Assembly (NCBI GenBank): GCA_003427395.1
Contig: BFEA01000460.1
Location: 739,116 to 797,932 of the forward strand
Direction of reading: 5' to 3'
Length of the DNA stretch: 58,817 nt
Origin: Chara braunii
Lineage: Eukaryota; Streptophyta; Charophyceae; Charales; Characeae
Part shown: positions 22,956 to 32,640 of the stretch, piece after piece
How the letters are laid out: each line of letters opens with the position of its first letter
How positions within the stretch are numbered: the first letter of the stretch is position 1
Program-made: the position numbers and the translations under genes
The notes under the pieces: generated by a model
Databases searched by the model: none
What the model saw: the letters and a program-made list of their open reading frames with translations, nothing else
Told to the model about the DNA's origin: nothing

Positions 22956-23570
22956 GTGTCCTTCTTAGGAATGACCGACAATGACCGCAATTTTGTAAAG
23001 AACTATAGCATAGTGGTCGCACCTTTGACGAACCTTACCCTCCTTGACACCCCGTGGGAGTGGACAGACGGATCTGAGGATGTTTTCCAACATTTGAAGC
23101 ACTCCTTAACACACCATGAGGCCTTGAAACTTCCTGATCCTGACAAGCCGTTCATAGTAACCACAAATGCCAACCAATATGGCATTGGTGCGGTGCTTGC
23201 ACAGTAGGAGGGGCCAAAGTTGAGGCTGGTAGACTACATGTCCAAAACGATGCCCTCTCAGAAGTTGGTTAAGGCCACCCATTAGAAGGAACTCTATGCA
23301 ATCTACAAGGCGCTAACCCATTGGAGACATTATCTCCTTGGGAGGTTCTTCTACGTCATGACTGATCATGCAGCCCTGAAGTAAATGAGAACGCTAAATT
23401 CAAGTCGTAGAGCAGTATGATTTCAAACCCCCAGTACATCAAAGGAGAGTACAACAAGGTTGCTTATGTGTTGAAACGTTAAATTGAAGTCGTAGAGCAG
23501 TATGACTTCTAACCCCCAGTACATCAAAGGAGGGTACAACAAGGTTGCTGATGTGCTGTCGCGTAGGCCA
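22956..23570 (+). pseudogene. Element B RNase H, with an internal tandem duplication
   Basis: The Ty3-type connection and RNase H read SFLGMTDNDRNFVKNYS, APLTNLT, ALKLPDPDKPFIVTTNANQY (Asp of TTDAS replaced by Asn), YGIGAVLAQ-stop, KELYAIYKALTHWRHYLLGR and YVMTDHAALK. A roughly 85-bp unit containing CCCCAGTACATCAAAGGAG is duplicated (about 23,404-23,485 and 23,490-23,570). Its second copy ends in the conserved NKVADVLSRRPDFL. Confidence 0.88.
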
Positions 23571-24790
23571 GACTTCCTTGGTGTGCTGGTCATTAAGTTT
23601 GGGATTTCGGACGATGTTTATCACGAGGATCCGTTTATGGATGAGATCATACGCAAGTTCGAGGCAAAGGACAAAGTAACTTTTGAAGAGTTTGTGTTGG
23701 TCGATGGCCTGCTGTTCCTTGGGAAGGTTGGGAATAAGCGTTTGTGTGTACCTAACTGGGAGTGTTTGTGCAATTGTTTTTTAGGTGAGTGTCATGATGC
23801 CACAATACATTTGGTTATAAGAAGATTGCAACAAACTTGCTGCAGCCGCTCTGGTGGCCCACAATAATAAGAGATGCCAAGTTGTACGGGGAAACTTGTC
23901 AGGTGTGCCGGAGAGACAAGCCCCATACACAAGGCCTTTTTTGGGCTCCTCAAGCCCCTTTTGACTTCGGAGAGGCTCAGTGAGAGTCTGTCCATGGATT
24001 TCATGGACACGCTGGTTACCAGCAAGAGCGCTATGTGATACGCCTTTGTCATTGTGGATAGGTTTTAGTAAGTATGCTAGGTTAGTTGCAATGCCCGAGA
24101 CACCCAAAACTGAGTACATGATTAAGGTTTTCAAAGAAAACTGGGCCAAAGATTTTGGACTGCCAAAGTTGATAGTTAGTGACCGGGTTATATGTGATTT
24201 ACAAGTGAATTGTGGAAAGCTGCAGCTGCTGAACAAGGGACATTGAGGATGAACTTCGGAAACCACCCAAAGGCAAACGGGCAAGCAGAGCAACTGAACC
24301 GCGTTGTACAACACATGCTAAGGCACTATATCAAGCCTAACGAGGTGGATTGGGATGAGAAACTTGCTCTCGTAGCCAGTATGTACAATAACGCTGTGCA
24401 TAGTGCGATAGGGGTGAGCCCTAACAGTTTGCTCCTGACCTTCACGCCTAGACTGCCCTAGACTTTGTACTACTCGAGTGCCAGCCGGCTGCTGCACCAG
24501 ACACCATGGAATTCGCCTATCGATACGAATGCCTGATGCAGCAAGCTATAGAACAGATGCACAAAACACAAGTGACAATGATAGAATATGAGAATAAGCA
24601 CCATCGCCCATTTACATTCCAGGTAGGGGACAGGGTCATGGTCATAACCTTTGAACTGGGGCAGGAGAACGAGATCTCCGCAAGCTCATGCCACAATACT
24701 TCAGGCCATGGGAGGTTCTATGTTGTCGGAAATGATCCGGACTGGCCTTCTTATGTAATAGGGATCCCCGTCCACCTTCGCACTTACCTT
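23571..24790 (+). pseudogene. Element B integrase
   Basis: The HHCC-type zinc region is partly kept (GECHDATIHLVIRRL, then CQVCRRDKPHTQ). The core shows SMDFMDTLVTSKSAM with the first Asp, then FKENWAKDFGLPKLIVSDR with the second Asp. NFGNHPKANGQAEQLNRVV contains the catalytic Glu. NNAVHSAIGVSPNSLLLTF and a C-terminal SH3-like part end ..PVHLRTYLVFH at about 24,800. There a non-coding insertion separates it from the chromodomain. Stops break the core. Confidence 0.9.
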
Positions 24791-24799
24791 GTCTTCCAT

Positions 24800-26650
24800 A
24801 GGGGGGGGAGGGGGGGAAGCCCCCTCCTGAACGCTCGAGCGGGTAACGCTGCCTTGGGGTCTATTGTGGGCAAGTTGAGAGGCCCTGAGCTTGGCGTCAG
24901 GTGGTTAGAGCGACAACCCGTGGGAGGTTGAGGCTGGCGGTTGGTTGTTGGAAGTGAGCCTCCGGAGGATCGAAAGGGCCTCACTCATTGGATGCAGCCT
25001 CGGAGCATCTTCAACCATCGATCTTTACCCGACGACTTAATATGCCCCCAACCCAGGATGTTGAGGCTCGAGACCCTTACATTTGAGCCCCAAGCACATT
25101 GTGGAAGGGCCCTTGGCACATATACTNAGACGCTGGGCATGCATCCAGGCCACAGAGAGAGCCTCACCCACCAGACACTTTCCATAACGGAAAGTGCCTG
25201 NCTCTGTNNGGACACATTTTGGCTAGATGTGCATGCGTTAGCTCTGCTCAAAGGCACGAGGCATTGCGATGATCAGACGGAGCACACGGGCACTAGGTAA
25301 GTAGCTNTTGGGCGCAGCTTGCACAANGGTCATAGTCAAGCTGCTTGTGCATGGAGCTGATGGAGATGGTCGTGGTCCAGCGCAGACACATTCTTGCTTG
25401 GCGTGATCGCGTTAGCTTTGCTCAAAGGCACAACAAGGCATTGCGCTGACTAGACGGTGCAAACGGGCGTTGGGGAAGTAGCTGTAGGGCTTAGCTTCCA
25501 TGACGGTCATAATCAAGCGGCCCGTGGATGGAGGCAGTGGAGATGGTCGTGGTCCAGGGTGTCTATGTAGGGACAGTGAGGGGATGAGTGAGGTGTAGAG
25601 AGACATGTGCTTGGTGTTTCATGTGGAGGTCTGCAAGGGTTGACATCTTCATGTACATCGGTCTGCTGCTGAAGCGTTCCAGGCTGCATCACGTAGACCG
25701 TATGCTAGTATAGGTGTTGTTGAGTTAGTCGTTTGGGCATCGAGCGCCACAGTAGGCGAGCGACATTGGATGCATTGTTGGTGGAGGTGATATAGGGGTT
25801 GACATTGCAATGATTCAACTCCCAATCAGCATGCAATCACACTCCACGCACAATAGAACATTCTTGTGAGAAATCACAGCAGACAACGAGAGATGAAAAT
25901 CGAAGTCGCTCATTGAAGTCCACACTGAATTGTTGTATCATACAAAGAAATTGTTTGTATTCTCGAGTGGCACCTGCCACACAGCAACCAAGTACGAATC
26001 AGGTATGTAACTGCTCGCCCTCTCCCTCGTGTGTAACTCGATGTCTTGCATTGCCCAACCTCCCTGTCACACCCATGCTCTCCGTCTCCCTCATGGATTC
26101 GTGTTGAATACAAATGCGTTGTATTCAAACACAGGTTGCGGGTTCTACCACACAGGGCAACTCCTGAACAGGGGATGGAGCCCCCTCTTGAATGTTCGAG
26201 CGGGTAACATTTTTGGGGTGGGGCGGGGATGGACCCCCCCCTTGAACGTGGGGGGATGGAGCCCCCTCCTGAACGTTCGAGCGGGTAACGCTGCCTTCGG
26301 GCCTATTGTGGGCAAGTTGAGAGGCGTTGAGCCTGGTGTCAGGTGGTTAGAGCGACAACCCGTGGGAGGTTGAGGATGGCGGTTGGTTGCTGGAAGTGAG
26401 CCTCCGAAGGATCGAAAGGGCCTCACTCATTGGATGTAGCCTCGAAGCATCTTCAACCATCGATCTTTACCCGACGACTTAATATGCCCCCAACCCAGGA
26501 TGTTGAGGCTCGGGACCCTTACATTTTGAGCCCCAAGCATATTGTGGAAGGGCCCTTGACACATATACTAAGAAGCTGGGCATGCATTCAGGCCAAAGAG
26601 AGAGCCTCACCCGCGAGACACACACGACAACTCTTGAACGGGGGACCTTT
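24800..26650 (+). mobile_element. Small non-coding element bracketed by ~350-bp direct repeats, inside element B
   Basis: About 24,828-25,177 and 26,270-26,620 are near-identical (TGAACG(C/T)TCGAGCGGG.. to ..AGACA). They bracket about 1.1 kb with no coding potential. A partial third copy begins at about 26,166. The bracket interrupts element B coding between VFH of integrase and the chromodomain region. The size and layout resemble short non-autonomous LTR elements (TRIM-like). A GGAGCCCCCTCC shared upstream of both copies blurs the exact ends, and no target duplication is clear. Single Ns occur at 25,127, 25,201, 25,208-25,209, 25,306 and 25,327. Confidence 0.6.
25230..25490 (+). repeat. Diverged tandem repeat within the small element
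   Basis: A roughly 80-bp unit containing GCGTTAGCTCTGCTCAAAGG, then GGCATTGCG and GGTAAGTAGCT, is seen at about 25,228-25,310. It recurs with changes at about 25,407-25,490. Confidence 0.7.
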
Positions 26651-26940
26651 CGAGGAAACTGACCGGTTTTCATCTCGCTGGTCAATGTTGCCCCGAACCA
26701 TGGTTGGAAAGGTCGACATCGACAACATCGTGGACCACAAAGAAATGCTGATTCCAAAACCAACAGGCAGGGGCCGTCCTCCGAAGCCGAAGCTGCAGTA
26801 TCTCGTTCGGTTCAGAGATCACATTGATCCAAAGGAGGACAAATGATTTACATGGGAGGAACTGATGTAGTCTGCTCCACAGGTTGTCGCTAAGTATGAA
26901 AAGTTGCTGCAGAAAGGAAAGCGCCAGATTGAGTGATTGA
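26650..26940 (+). pseudogene. Element B chromodomain (3' end of pol)
   Basis: The frame after the small element reads VGKVDIDNIVDHKEMLIPK, then TGRGRPPKPKLQYLVRFRDH and PKEDK-stop-FTWEELM. The YLVRFR..W-EEL pattern is a chromodomain, which in chromoviruses steers integration to marked chromatin. A basic tail and a stop follow before the purine tract of the right LTR. Confidence 0.85.
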
Positions 26941-26976
26941 ACTTCTTAGAGGACTGTCGAAGTGTGGAGGAGGGAA

Positions 26977-27909
26977 TGTGAGGCTTGAGGTCTCGGTAAG
27001 CCCTACTGGGCCCTTTTTCAACCAAAATGGCCTCCTTAAGTGAAGGCGGGCTTGACAAGGGACGAGAGGCGTGTTTTGGGGTTGGACGACGTTGGGAAAT
27101 TCAGGAAGTTGCGCAGACCCAGTCGGTTAATTGAGCTTAGGCCCTGCTTGCCTTTCCCAAATGTATCAATGCAGTCCTTGGGCAAGGCACGGGGCCACAA
27201 ACTGAATAACTGGCTGCTGGTAGTTGGACACGGGTAACCACCCCAAGCCCTATGGGAGATTCCCCTGAACAGGGGCTCAACAACTTGGGCCTACTGGAAG
27301 CTTTCGTGGGGTGGTCCAGGCCAGCCAGGTAGCCACAATTGGCAGCCTCATTCCGTATAGGAAAGGGCTTGGCTGCGGGCTTGTCATTCAGACACTTGCT
27401 ACTTGCTGCGCAAGTGATGCTGCGCTATCGGCAGGCAAGCGCCCACGCGCTCACGAGCGAGCAGGGCACACGCAGACAACCAATTCGAGCTGGCCTGCGA
27501 AATGCTGGATGGGGCGCATGGTGGTCCTTGGGTGCATGTGGCATCTGTGTGGGGGAATCAAGGTTGTGAGGGAAGCGTGCGACATACCTGGTGCTTGAGG
27601 TGAATGGCATTAGCCAAGATTTTCTCGTACTTCGGGAAGCTGTTGACGTCACCAACTGTATTGTAGATAGGCTAGATAGGATCTGCCATTCGTAGTCTGG
27701 GCGCTGAGCGTTAGATAGGGAATCGACATTGGTTCGTTGTTGATGATGATGAGACTACTCCAACATTGTCATTTGTGAGCTTTTGCTGTGCTGTTATTTG
27801 GTGGAATTGAAGTTGCAATTCTGCTTTTGGTTGGAGGTCACAAGTATCTGGTTTCATGTGTATGATGCTGTTTGGTTTTTGGAATTCGTTATCCCTCATT
27901 TTCCTTCTA
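26977..27909 (+). repeat. Element B right (3') LTR
   Basis: It starts TGTGAGGCTTGAGG after a GGAGGAGGGAA purine tract and ends CCCTCATTTTCCTTCTA. It is 70 bp shorter than the left LTR, mainly because it has a single CCTAAGTGAAGGCGG unit. Confidence 0.93.
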
Positions 27910-28200
27910 GTATGGACATTAGGAGCTTATTGTTATACCTTCTGGATTGACGAATGTACTTTCGACTTTTCAAAGGTCTATGAATAAATTGTTTAGACAA
28001 TGGTTGGAGCAGTTTGTAGCTGTGTATTTGGACGACATCCTCGTGTATAGTAAGATACTCCAGGACCACGAAAAACACCTATAAATGGTAACTTAAGAGT
28101 TGCGCGAAAATAATTTAAAACTAAATCCTAAGAAATTTGAGTTTGCTAAGCCTTAGGTATTGTACTTAGGGACATAGTAAATGAAGGACTAAGATCTGAA
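27910..28200 (+). pseudogene. Element A reverse transcriptase, C-terminal part with YLDD
   Basis: Reading resumes as YGH-stop-ELIVIPSGLTN, then FQRSMNKLFRQWLEQFVAVY. The catalytic YLDD is at 28,025-28,036, and DILVYSKILQDHEKHL follows. It is continuous with 17,431 when element B and one GTAT are removed. Confidence 0.92.
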
Positions 28201-28830
28201 GAAAAAAAATTTACAACAATTAGAGATTGGCTCTGACCTAAGACTGTTATTGATAGATGCGCCTATGAGAAAACTTGAAGATTGTGAGTCTTCGTTCAAA
28301 AAGTTGAAATATGTATTAACTCACTATCCTGTCTTGAAGATTGCCGATCCTTCTCTCTTTCATTGTCACCACTGACGCAAGTCGGTATGAAATTGGGGTT
28401 GTGCTCCAACAAGATGACGGTAAGGGATATAGATCCATTGAGTTTATGCCTAAAAGGCTTTAGTCTGAGAAAATTGCCAATTTCATTTACGAAAGAGAAC
28501 TGCATGCCTTCGTCGTTGGACTGGACACATAGAAGCACTACTTGCTCGGGAGATACTTCACTGTCTACTCAGACCACTCTACTCCGGAGTGGATAAAAAC
28601 CCAACCTCGATTCTTCTATAAGTTAGTTAGATGGTCCGCTTTTATTGATACATTTGACTTTGAATTGAAAACCATTAAATGAAAGTTCAATATGGTTGCG
28701 GATGCTCTGTCCAGAAATGCTGATTTCTTTGAAACCATTGTCTCCTATCTTGATGTTGGGAATGACTTGAAAGACCAAATGTTTAAGGGTTACGTAGACG
28801 ATCCGATATGTAGTCCTATCATCGGGACCG
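28201..28830 (+). pseudogene. Element A RNase H
   Basis: Motifs are FKKLKYVLTHYPVLKIADPS, FIVTTDASRYEIGVVLQQDD, ERELHAFVVGLDT, KHYLLGRYFTVYSDHSTPEW and KFNMVADALSRNADFF. Catalytic Asp residues are retained in TTDAS and YSDH, but stops and shifts interrupt. It degrades the RNA strand of the RNA-DNA hybrid in active elements. Confidence 0.88.
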
Positions 28831-29940
28831 TATAATGAAACCGTGAAATCTTTCCATAATATCGAATGACTGATGCCTTACTCTTCTTTGTTGATAAGAT
28901 TGAGGAAAACCTTTGCATTCCACGTAAAAAAACAATTAAGAGTATGATTATTGGGGAATGCTATGACACTGAAGGACACTTCGGTTTCAAGAAGATGTAT
29001 GCAAATGTAAGAGAACATTTCCAATGGAAAGGAATGAATGAGGATGTGCTAACCTAGAACTTGTTTTTTTTGCCGAAGGAACAAACCCTCACATGAGAAT
29101 CCATTGGGACTACTAAGACCACTACCTGTCCCAATTGAGCTAGGTGAATCTATCTCAATTGACTTTATGAGTCTCACTAAGAGTCGAAATGATAACAATT
29201 AGGTAACAGTTATTGTGGATCGATTCTCAAAATATGTTATATTCATTCCCTTGCCTGCCGAAGCTAAGATGAAACTTGTTATCCAAAAGTTCCACATGCG
29301 ATGGGTTTCAGAATATGGTTTTCCAAAAACCATCGTCTCTGATAGGGATGTACGGTTCACTGGTTTACAGTGGTAAAAGTTGATGGAATCCTATGGCACT
29401 AGGTTGATCATGTCGTTATAGGTAGACACCTTGAAACGAAGGGCCAAAATGAACAGATGAATCGTCTGTGCCAAAAAAATTTGCGCATGTATGTAGGACC
29501 CGATCAGATAGATTGGGATAAGAACTTACCTAAGATTGTAAGGGCATATAATAACAATATACATATTGTTACAGGGAGAACACCGAATGCACTGCAGAAA
29601 GGCTGGAAGCCACAATGTTCCATTGATGCTCTAACCCGGGCCCAGATTCAAAGGTTACCCCTAGGTACTCGAGAATTCGTAGTTTTGTACGAAGATACAT
29701 CTAGAAAGTCGAGGAAAACATATAGAAAACCGAACTACAAAAGATTGAACAAGCCAACAAGCATCATTGGCCATCACAATTCCAAGAAGGTGATCTTGCA
29801 TGGGTAGAGTCCAAAGAAATTTCCTTGGAAGAAAGTGTGTCTTAGACATTGTTGACTGTCTTCTACGGATGCTGGGAAGTTCTCGAGGTTTTTGGGGATG
29901 CAGATGGGCCCTCATACAAAATCGACATGCCCCCACACCT
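28831..29940 (+). pseudogene. Element A integrase
   Basis: The zinc region reads GECYDTEGHFGFKKMYANVR, with the first His replaced by Tyr and the Cys pair lost. The core reads ESISIDFMSLTKSRND (Asp), VDRFSKYVIFIPLP, FPKTIVSDRDVRFTG (Asp) and KGQNEQMNR (Glu), then YVGPDQIDWDKNLPKIVRAY. The C-terminal part ends YKIDMPPHL at the TTAA site, where TTAA element copy 2 is inserted. Confidence 0.88.
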
Positions 29941-29943
29941 TAA

Positions 29944-30204
29944 ACCACCAGTACCTACCAGTTGTTTAAGCCCGTGGCTCAGCCGGTCGGTATGCTGAAC
30001 CTTGTCGAGCCTCGGGCTACCGGTAGCCCAAGTGGAAAAGAAAGAAAGAAGAGAAAAAAAAAGTGCATTATGGAAAGTAAATACAAACAATAAAAAATGA
30101 AAAATGGAGTCATTTCGATATTGCGCACCGTGACGGGGGGGGAAGAGAGAGAGAGAGAGAGACCCGTCGAAATGCACGCGGGCCCGCGGGGAACTCGTCG
30201 TGGT

Positions 30205-30246
<42 letters not shown>

Positions 30247-30355
30247 CCCACACGGAGTTTCGTGGATAGTGAGAATGAATCTTTCCCAACCAATGGGAAA
30301 GATTCATGTGAACTTTCAAAGAAACTCCACACGCGTGGACAACGTGCACGTGCGT

Positions 30356-30403
<48 letters not shown>

Positions 30404-30559
30404 CGCCGAAATGCACGCGGGCCCGCTGCGAGGTGCTCTCTCTCTCTCTCTCGGTCCGCACAGAGTTTCGCGGAGAGTGAGAATGAATCTTTCACAATCA
30501 ATGGGAAAGATTCATTCGAACCTTCAAACGTACTCGACACGGGTAGACAGTGTGCGCAT

Positions 30560-30602
<43 letters not shown>

Positions 30603-30802
30603 CTCACTTCTGTTTTCTTTTAAGATTTTTGACCTTTTTCGTTTTTCTTGTTTTCTTTAATTTTTAATTTTTGTTATTTTTTGTTTTTTTTTTGGTTTTC
30701 CCTATCGAATCCAGCGACCGGAGGTTGGCTTGCCGGACCTCCGAAAGTCGCGGCGCATTAACGGCCGCGACTTTTAGAAAACAACGGGGAGGTACTGGTG
30801 GT
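29944..30802. mobile_element. TTAA-flanked terminal-inverted-repeat element, copy 2 (non-autonomous)
   Basis: The ends are ACCACCAGTACCTACC and, inverted, ACCACCAGTACCTCCC, flanked by TTAA at 29,940-29,943 and 30,803-30,806. Excision of the unit plus one TTAA restores an open integrase frame (PPHLKTYLVYHTSKLLAYVE). The interior is non-coding. It is largely a tandem pair of roughly 240-bp modules, each with CT and GA tracts and a stem-loop around GAATCTTTC..GAAAGATTC. The TIRs match copy 1 but the interiors differ, as in MITE families with replaceable cores. Confidence 0.8.
30146..30602 (+). repeat. Tandem modules of (CT)n, stem-loop and (GA)n
   Basis: Two modules share GCCGAAATGCACGCGGGCCC-type starts, a CT run (30,205-30,244 and 30,434-30,452) and the sequence GAGAATGAATCTTTC..CAATGGGAAAGATTCAT, an inverted repeat. 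Each ends in a GA run (30,356-30,400 and 30,572-30,602). CT and GA tracts in one strand can pair into very long hairpins. Confidence 0.85.
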
Positions 30803-30806
30803 TTAA

Positions 30807-31129
30807 GACCTATCTTGTGTATCACACGTCTAAACTACTGGCATATGTAGAGGGGCATGATTTTCCCAATAGGTCTATGTTTCCTTCTTCAATGGATGGT
30901 GGCTGCAAAGTTAAGAAGATACCCGAGCATAGATATTTCTCCGCAGGTGGCAGAGGACTTCAAAAGCAATTCATGGTAAAACTTAACTCTCAACCTCCAT
31001 CCAAAGCTTGATGGTTCAACAAGAAAGAACTTTTGCCTATTGCTCTTGATATCGTTTATGCCTATGAGCGTGGATTAAGAGAAAATTAAGTATTTTTGCG
31101 ATGGAACTTGAAAATTGGGTCGGCAGGAA
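30807..31129 (+). pseudogene. Element A 3' end of pol, chromodomain-like
   Basis: The frame KTYLVYHTSKLLAYVEGHDF, KKIPEHRYFSAGGRGLQKQF, MVKLNSQPPSKA-stop-WFNK and LDIVYAYERGLREN-stop continues integrase past the TTAA element. The spacing of hydrophobic and Trp residues resembles a divergent chromodomain, though more weakly than in B. The right LTR begins 40 bp later. Confidence 0.65.
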
Positions 31130-32179
31130 TGCAATAACCTGCTCATATATGCCATTTCGCTAGGGAAGGCCACAAACGCGGCCCTCAAACCTTGCGTCTA
31201 TCGAGGGCCAGAAAACTCGGAAATGTGGGTTCTGGGGCCATGCGCTCGATAGTTGACTAAAATCAACTGTATAGCGGCCCGCGAGTCAAAGTTTGTATGG
31301 ACTCAACCCGGGCCGCGGATCCGACCCACACACTTGTTTGTACGTACGTATCCAAACAACATTCGGACCAAGTGGAAATCTGCAACTGTACGAGATCCAT
31401 ACCATTTGTTGCGATTCAGTCTGAGCCTCCGTGGGTAAAGGACCAAAGGCAGGTCAACCTCGTCAACACTACTTATTGACCCTACCTTTGGGAGTCAACA
31501 TTTAGCCTTTCCTTGCTGACTTGAGGTTGGCTTGACTCGACGCTGGCTAGATGGTGGTGTGACGCTGGCTAGACGCTGGCATTGTGCGACGATGAAGTGA
31601 GACTGCTGCATTGCGTGTCTGGCGCATTCCTGCTTTGGCGCGAATTGTCTTTCAACTTGCTGATGTGGTGTGTTGCCATGCTGCCTTCGACGTTGCTGAT
31701 GTGGCGCATGCCATCCTATCTATATCGACTACGTGACATTTGTCACACACTGTCTTTATTGCTAATTGGGATGCGATAAGGAGGGAGATCGGGATCTGTG
31801 GATTGATTAAGAGAGAGAGAGGAGACTTACGTGTTGCTGATGTCGACATTGCTCGTTGTTGTGATGCCTTCATTGGAGAACTGTGCCACGTGGCACTCAT
31901 ATGTGATCAGATCTGTCAGGCTCGTTTTTGTAATACTGTTTGTTAACGTGGAGGAGAGGGGAGACCCGAAGAAGGAGAGGAACGAGGGGCTTGTGTCTAT
32001 GTGGTCATTGATGGATATTTTCTCTTCCTAAGTCTTTTTTCCCCCTCTTCTACTTCGTCTAGCGGTTACGAGACATTGTATCACAAATCACTTTTCATGA
32101 TTATTGGAGACATTGATCAGCTCCGAGTTATCTTGCATTTCGGCACTTGACGAGTTTCGTCCAGACTAGGTTCGTTACA
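31130..32179 (+). repeat. Element A right (3') LTR
   Basis: It starts TGCAATAACCTGCTCATATA and ends GGTTCGTTACA, matching 11,096-12,088. ATTG, the target duplication, follows at once and leads into cob sequence. Confidence 0.92.
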
Positions 32180-32281
32180 ATTGTAACTATTGTAATTACA
32201 AGTTTAACTAGTGCAATACGTGTTGTAGGAGACACCATAGTAACTTGGTTAACCGGAGGCTTCTTAGTGGATAAGGCAACC
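32180..32281 (+). pseudogene. cob: NUMT: mitochondrial cob exon (right half)
   Basis: Directly after the right LTR of element A the frame reads VTIVITSLTSAI, then VVGDTIVTW and GGFLVDKAT. This is the cytochrome b stretch usually written ATVITSLASAIPVVGDTIVTW. It joins in frame to the left half once element A and one ATTG copy are removed. About 17 codons found in functional cob genes between the two halves are absent, so the fragment already had a deletion or lost sequence on insertion. Homology ends near 32,281, before a stop. Confidence 0.9.
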
Positions 32282-32285
32282 GTAG

Positions 32286-32640
32286 TGTGACCCGTTGACC
32301 TGTACACACCCACGAACGTGAAATGGTCGTTGCCCATGAAAAGGACAACAATTGCAACCGGATGCAAGGCTTCTTGTGTCCGAAGTCTTTGTGGTTTGCT
32401 AAACAAGGAACTGTCGATGCACAATTGGTCATAAAAGAGGTTATGAGCCATCTCCCATAGTTCAGCTGCTGGAACTGACAGGTACTTGAAATGGCCATGG
32501 TCATTGTTATGAATTGGTTCTGTTTGTAGGCAGAGCTGCTGGTAGAAGGGGACTCTCACTTCCCAAAGTTGTTACGCTTCCTTGGATGATTTTGTGGTCA
32601 CAATCCAATATCTATGAAGTTACTTGGATCATCGAGACTA
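32286..32640 (-). pseudogene. Unrecognised protein-coding relic
   Basis: On the minus strand the frame reads YWIVTTKSSKEA-stop-QLWE, RVPFYQQLCLQTEPIHNNDH, GHFKYLSVPAAELWEMAHNL and FMGNDHFTFVGVYRSTGH. It then runs into antisense cob sequence. The composition looks like a real globular protein rather than a random frame, but I do not recognise the family. One stop lies near 32,574. It may be part of the same organelle-derived insert or an unrelated gene fragment. Confidence 0.4.

Larger units (their letters stand above)
17432..27909 (+). mobile_element. Element B: chromodomain Ty3/gypsy LTR retrotransposon nested in element A RT
   Basis: LTRs are at 17,432-18,434 (TGCGAGGCTC..CCTTGCA) and 26,977-27,909 (TGTGAGGCTT..CCTTCTA). 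The primer site TGGTATCGGAGT is at 18,438. A purine tract GTGTGGAGGAGGGAA directly precedes the right LTR. A 4-bp target duplication GTAT lies at 17,428-17,431 and 27,910-27,913. Gag, protease, RT, RNase H, integrase and chromodomain are all recognisable but carry stops. Removing B and one GTAT restores the reading frame of the host RT (..FRITYGH, where the next codon is a stop, then ELIVIPSGLTN), so the insertion was precise. Confidence 0.94.
11096..32179 (+). mobile_element. Element A: chromodomain-type Ty3/gypsy LTR retrotransposon, degenerate, heavily nested
   Basis: LTRs at 11,096-12,088 and 31,130-32,179 begin TGCAATAAC and end TTACA. They agree at roughly nine bases in ten over their last 120 bp. 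The primer site TTGGTATCGGAGC follows the left LTR. A 4-bp duplication ATTG (11,092-11,095 and 32,180-32,183) flanks the element. Coding order is gag, protease, RT, RNase H, integrase, then a chromodomain-like tail, as in chromoviruses. Every domain has stops or frameshifts. Insertions inside it are a psbC fragment, two TTAA-type elements and the complete-length element B. Together they explain why A spans 21 kb; 10.5 kb of that is B. Confidence 0.9.

Noticed and set aside
24828-25177. Hammerhead ribozyme in the 350-bp repeats, as expected for a retrozyme
   Set aside because: Neither strand contains CTGATGA paired with a downstream GAAA core, so the retrozyme label is not supported for this unit.
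30097-30480. Long open frames on both strands through CT/GA repeats
   Set aside because: Dinucleotide repeats have no stop codons (they encode Leu-Ser or Arg-Glu runs), so the frames are an artefact of the microsatellites.
32128-32559. The full 143-codon minus-strand frame as one gene
   Set aside because: Its C-terminal third is antisense to the cob fragment and the element A LTR. Only the part from about 32,286 upward can be a genuine relic.
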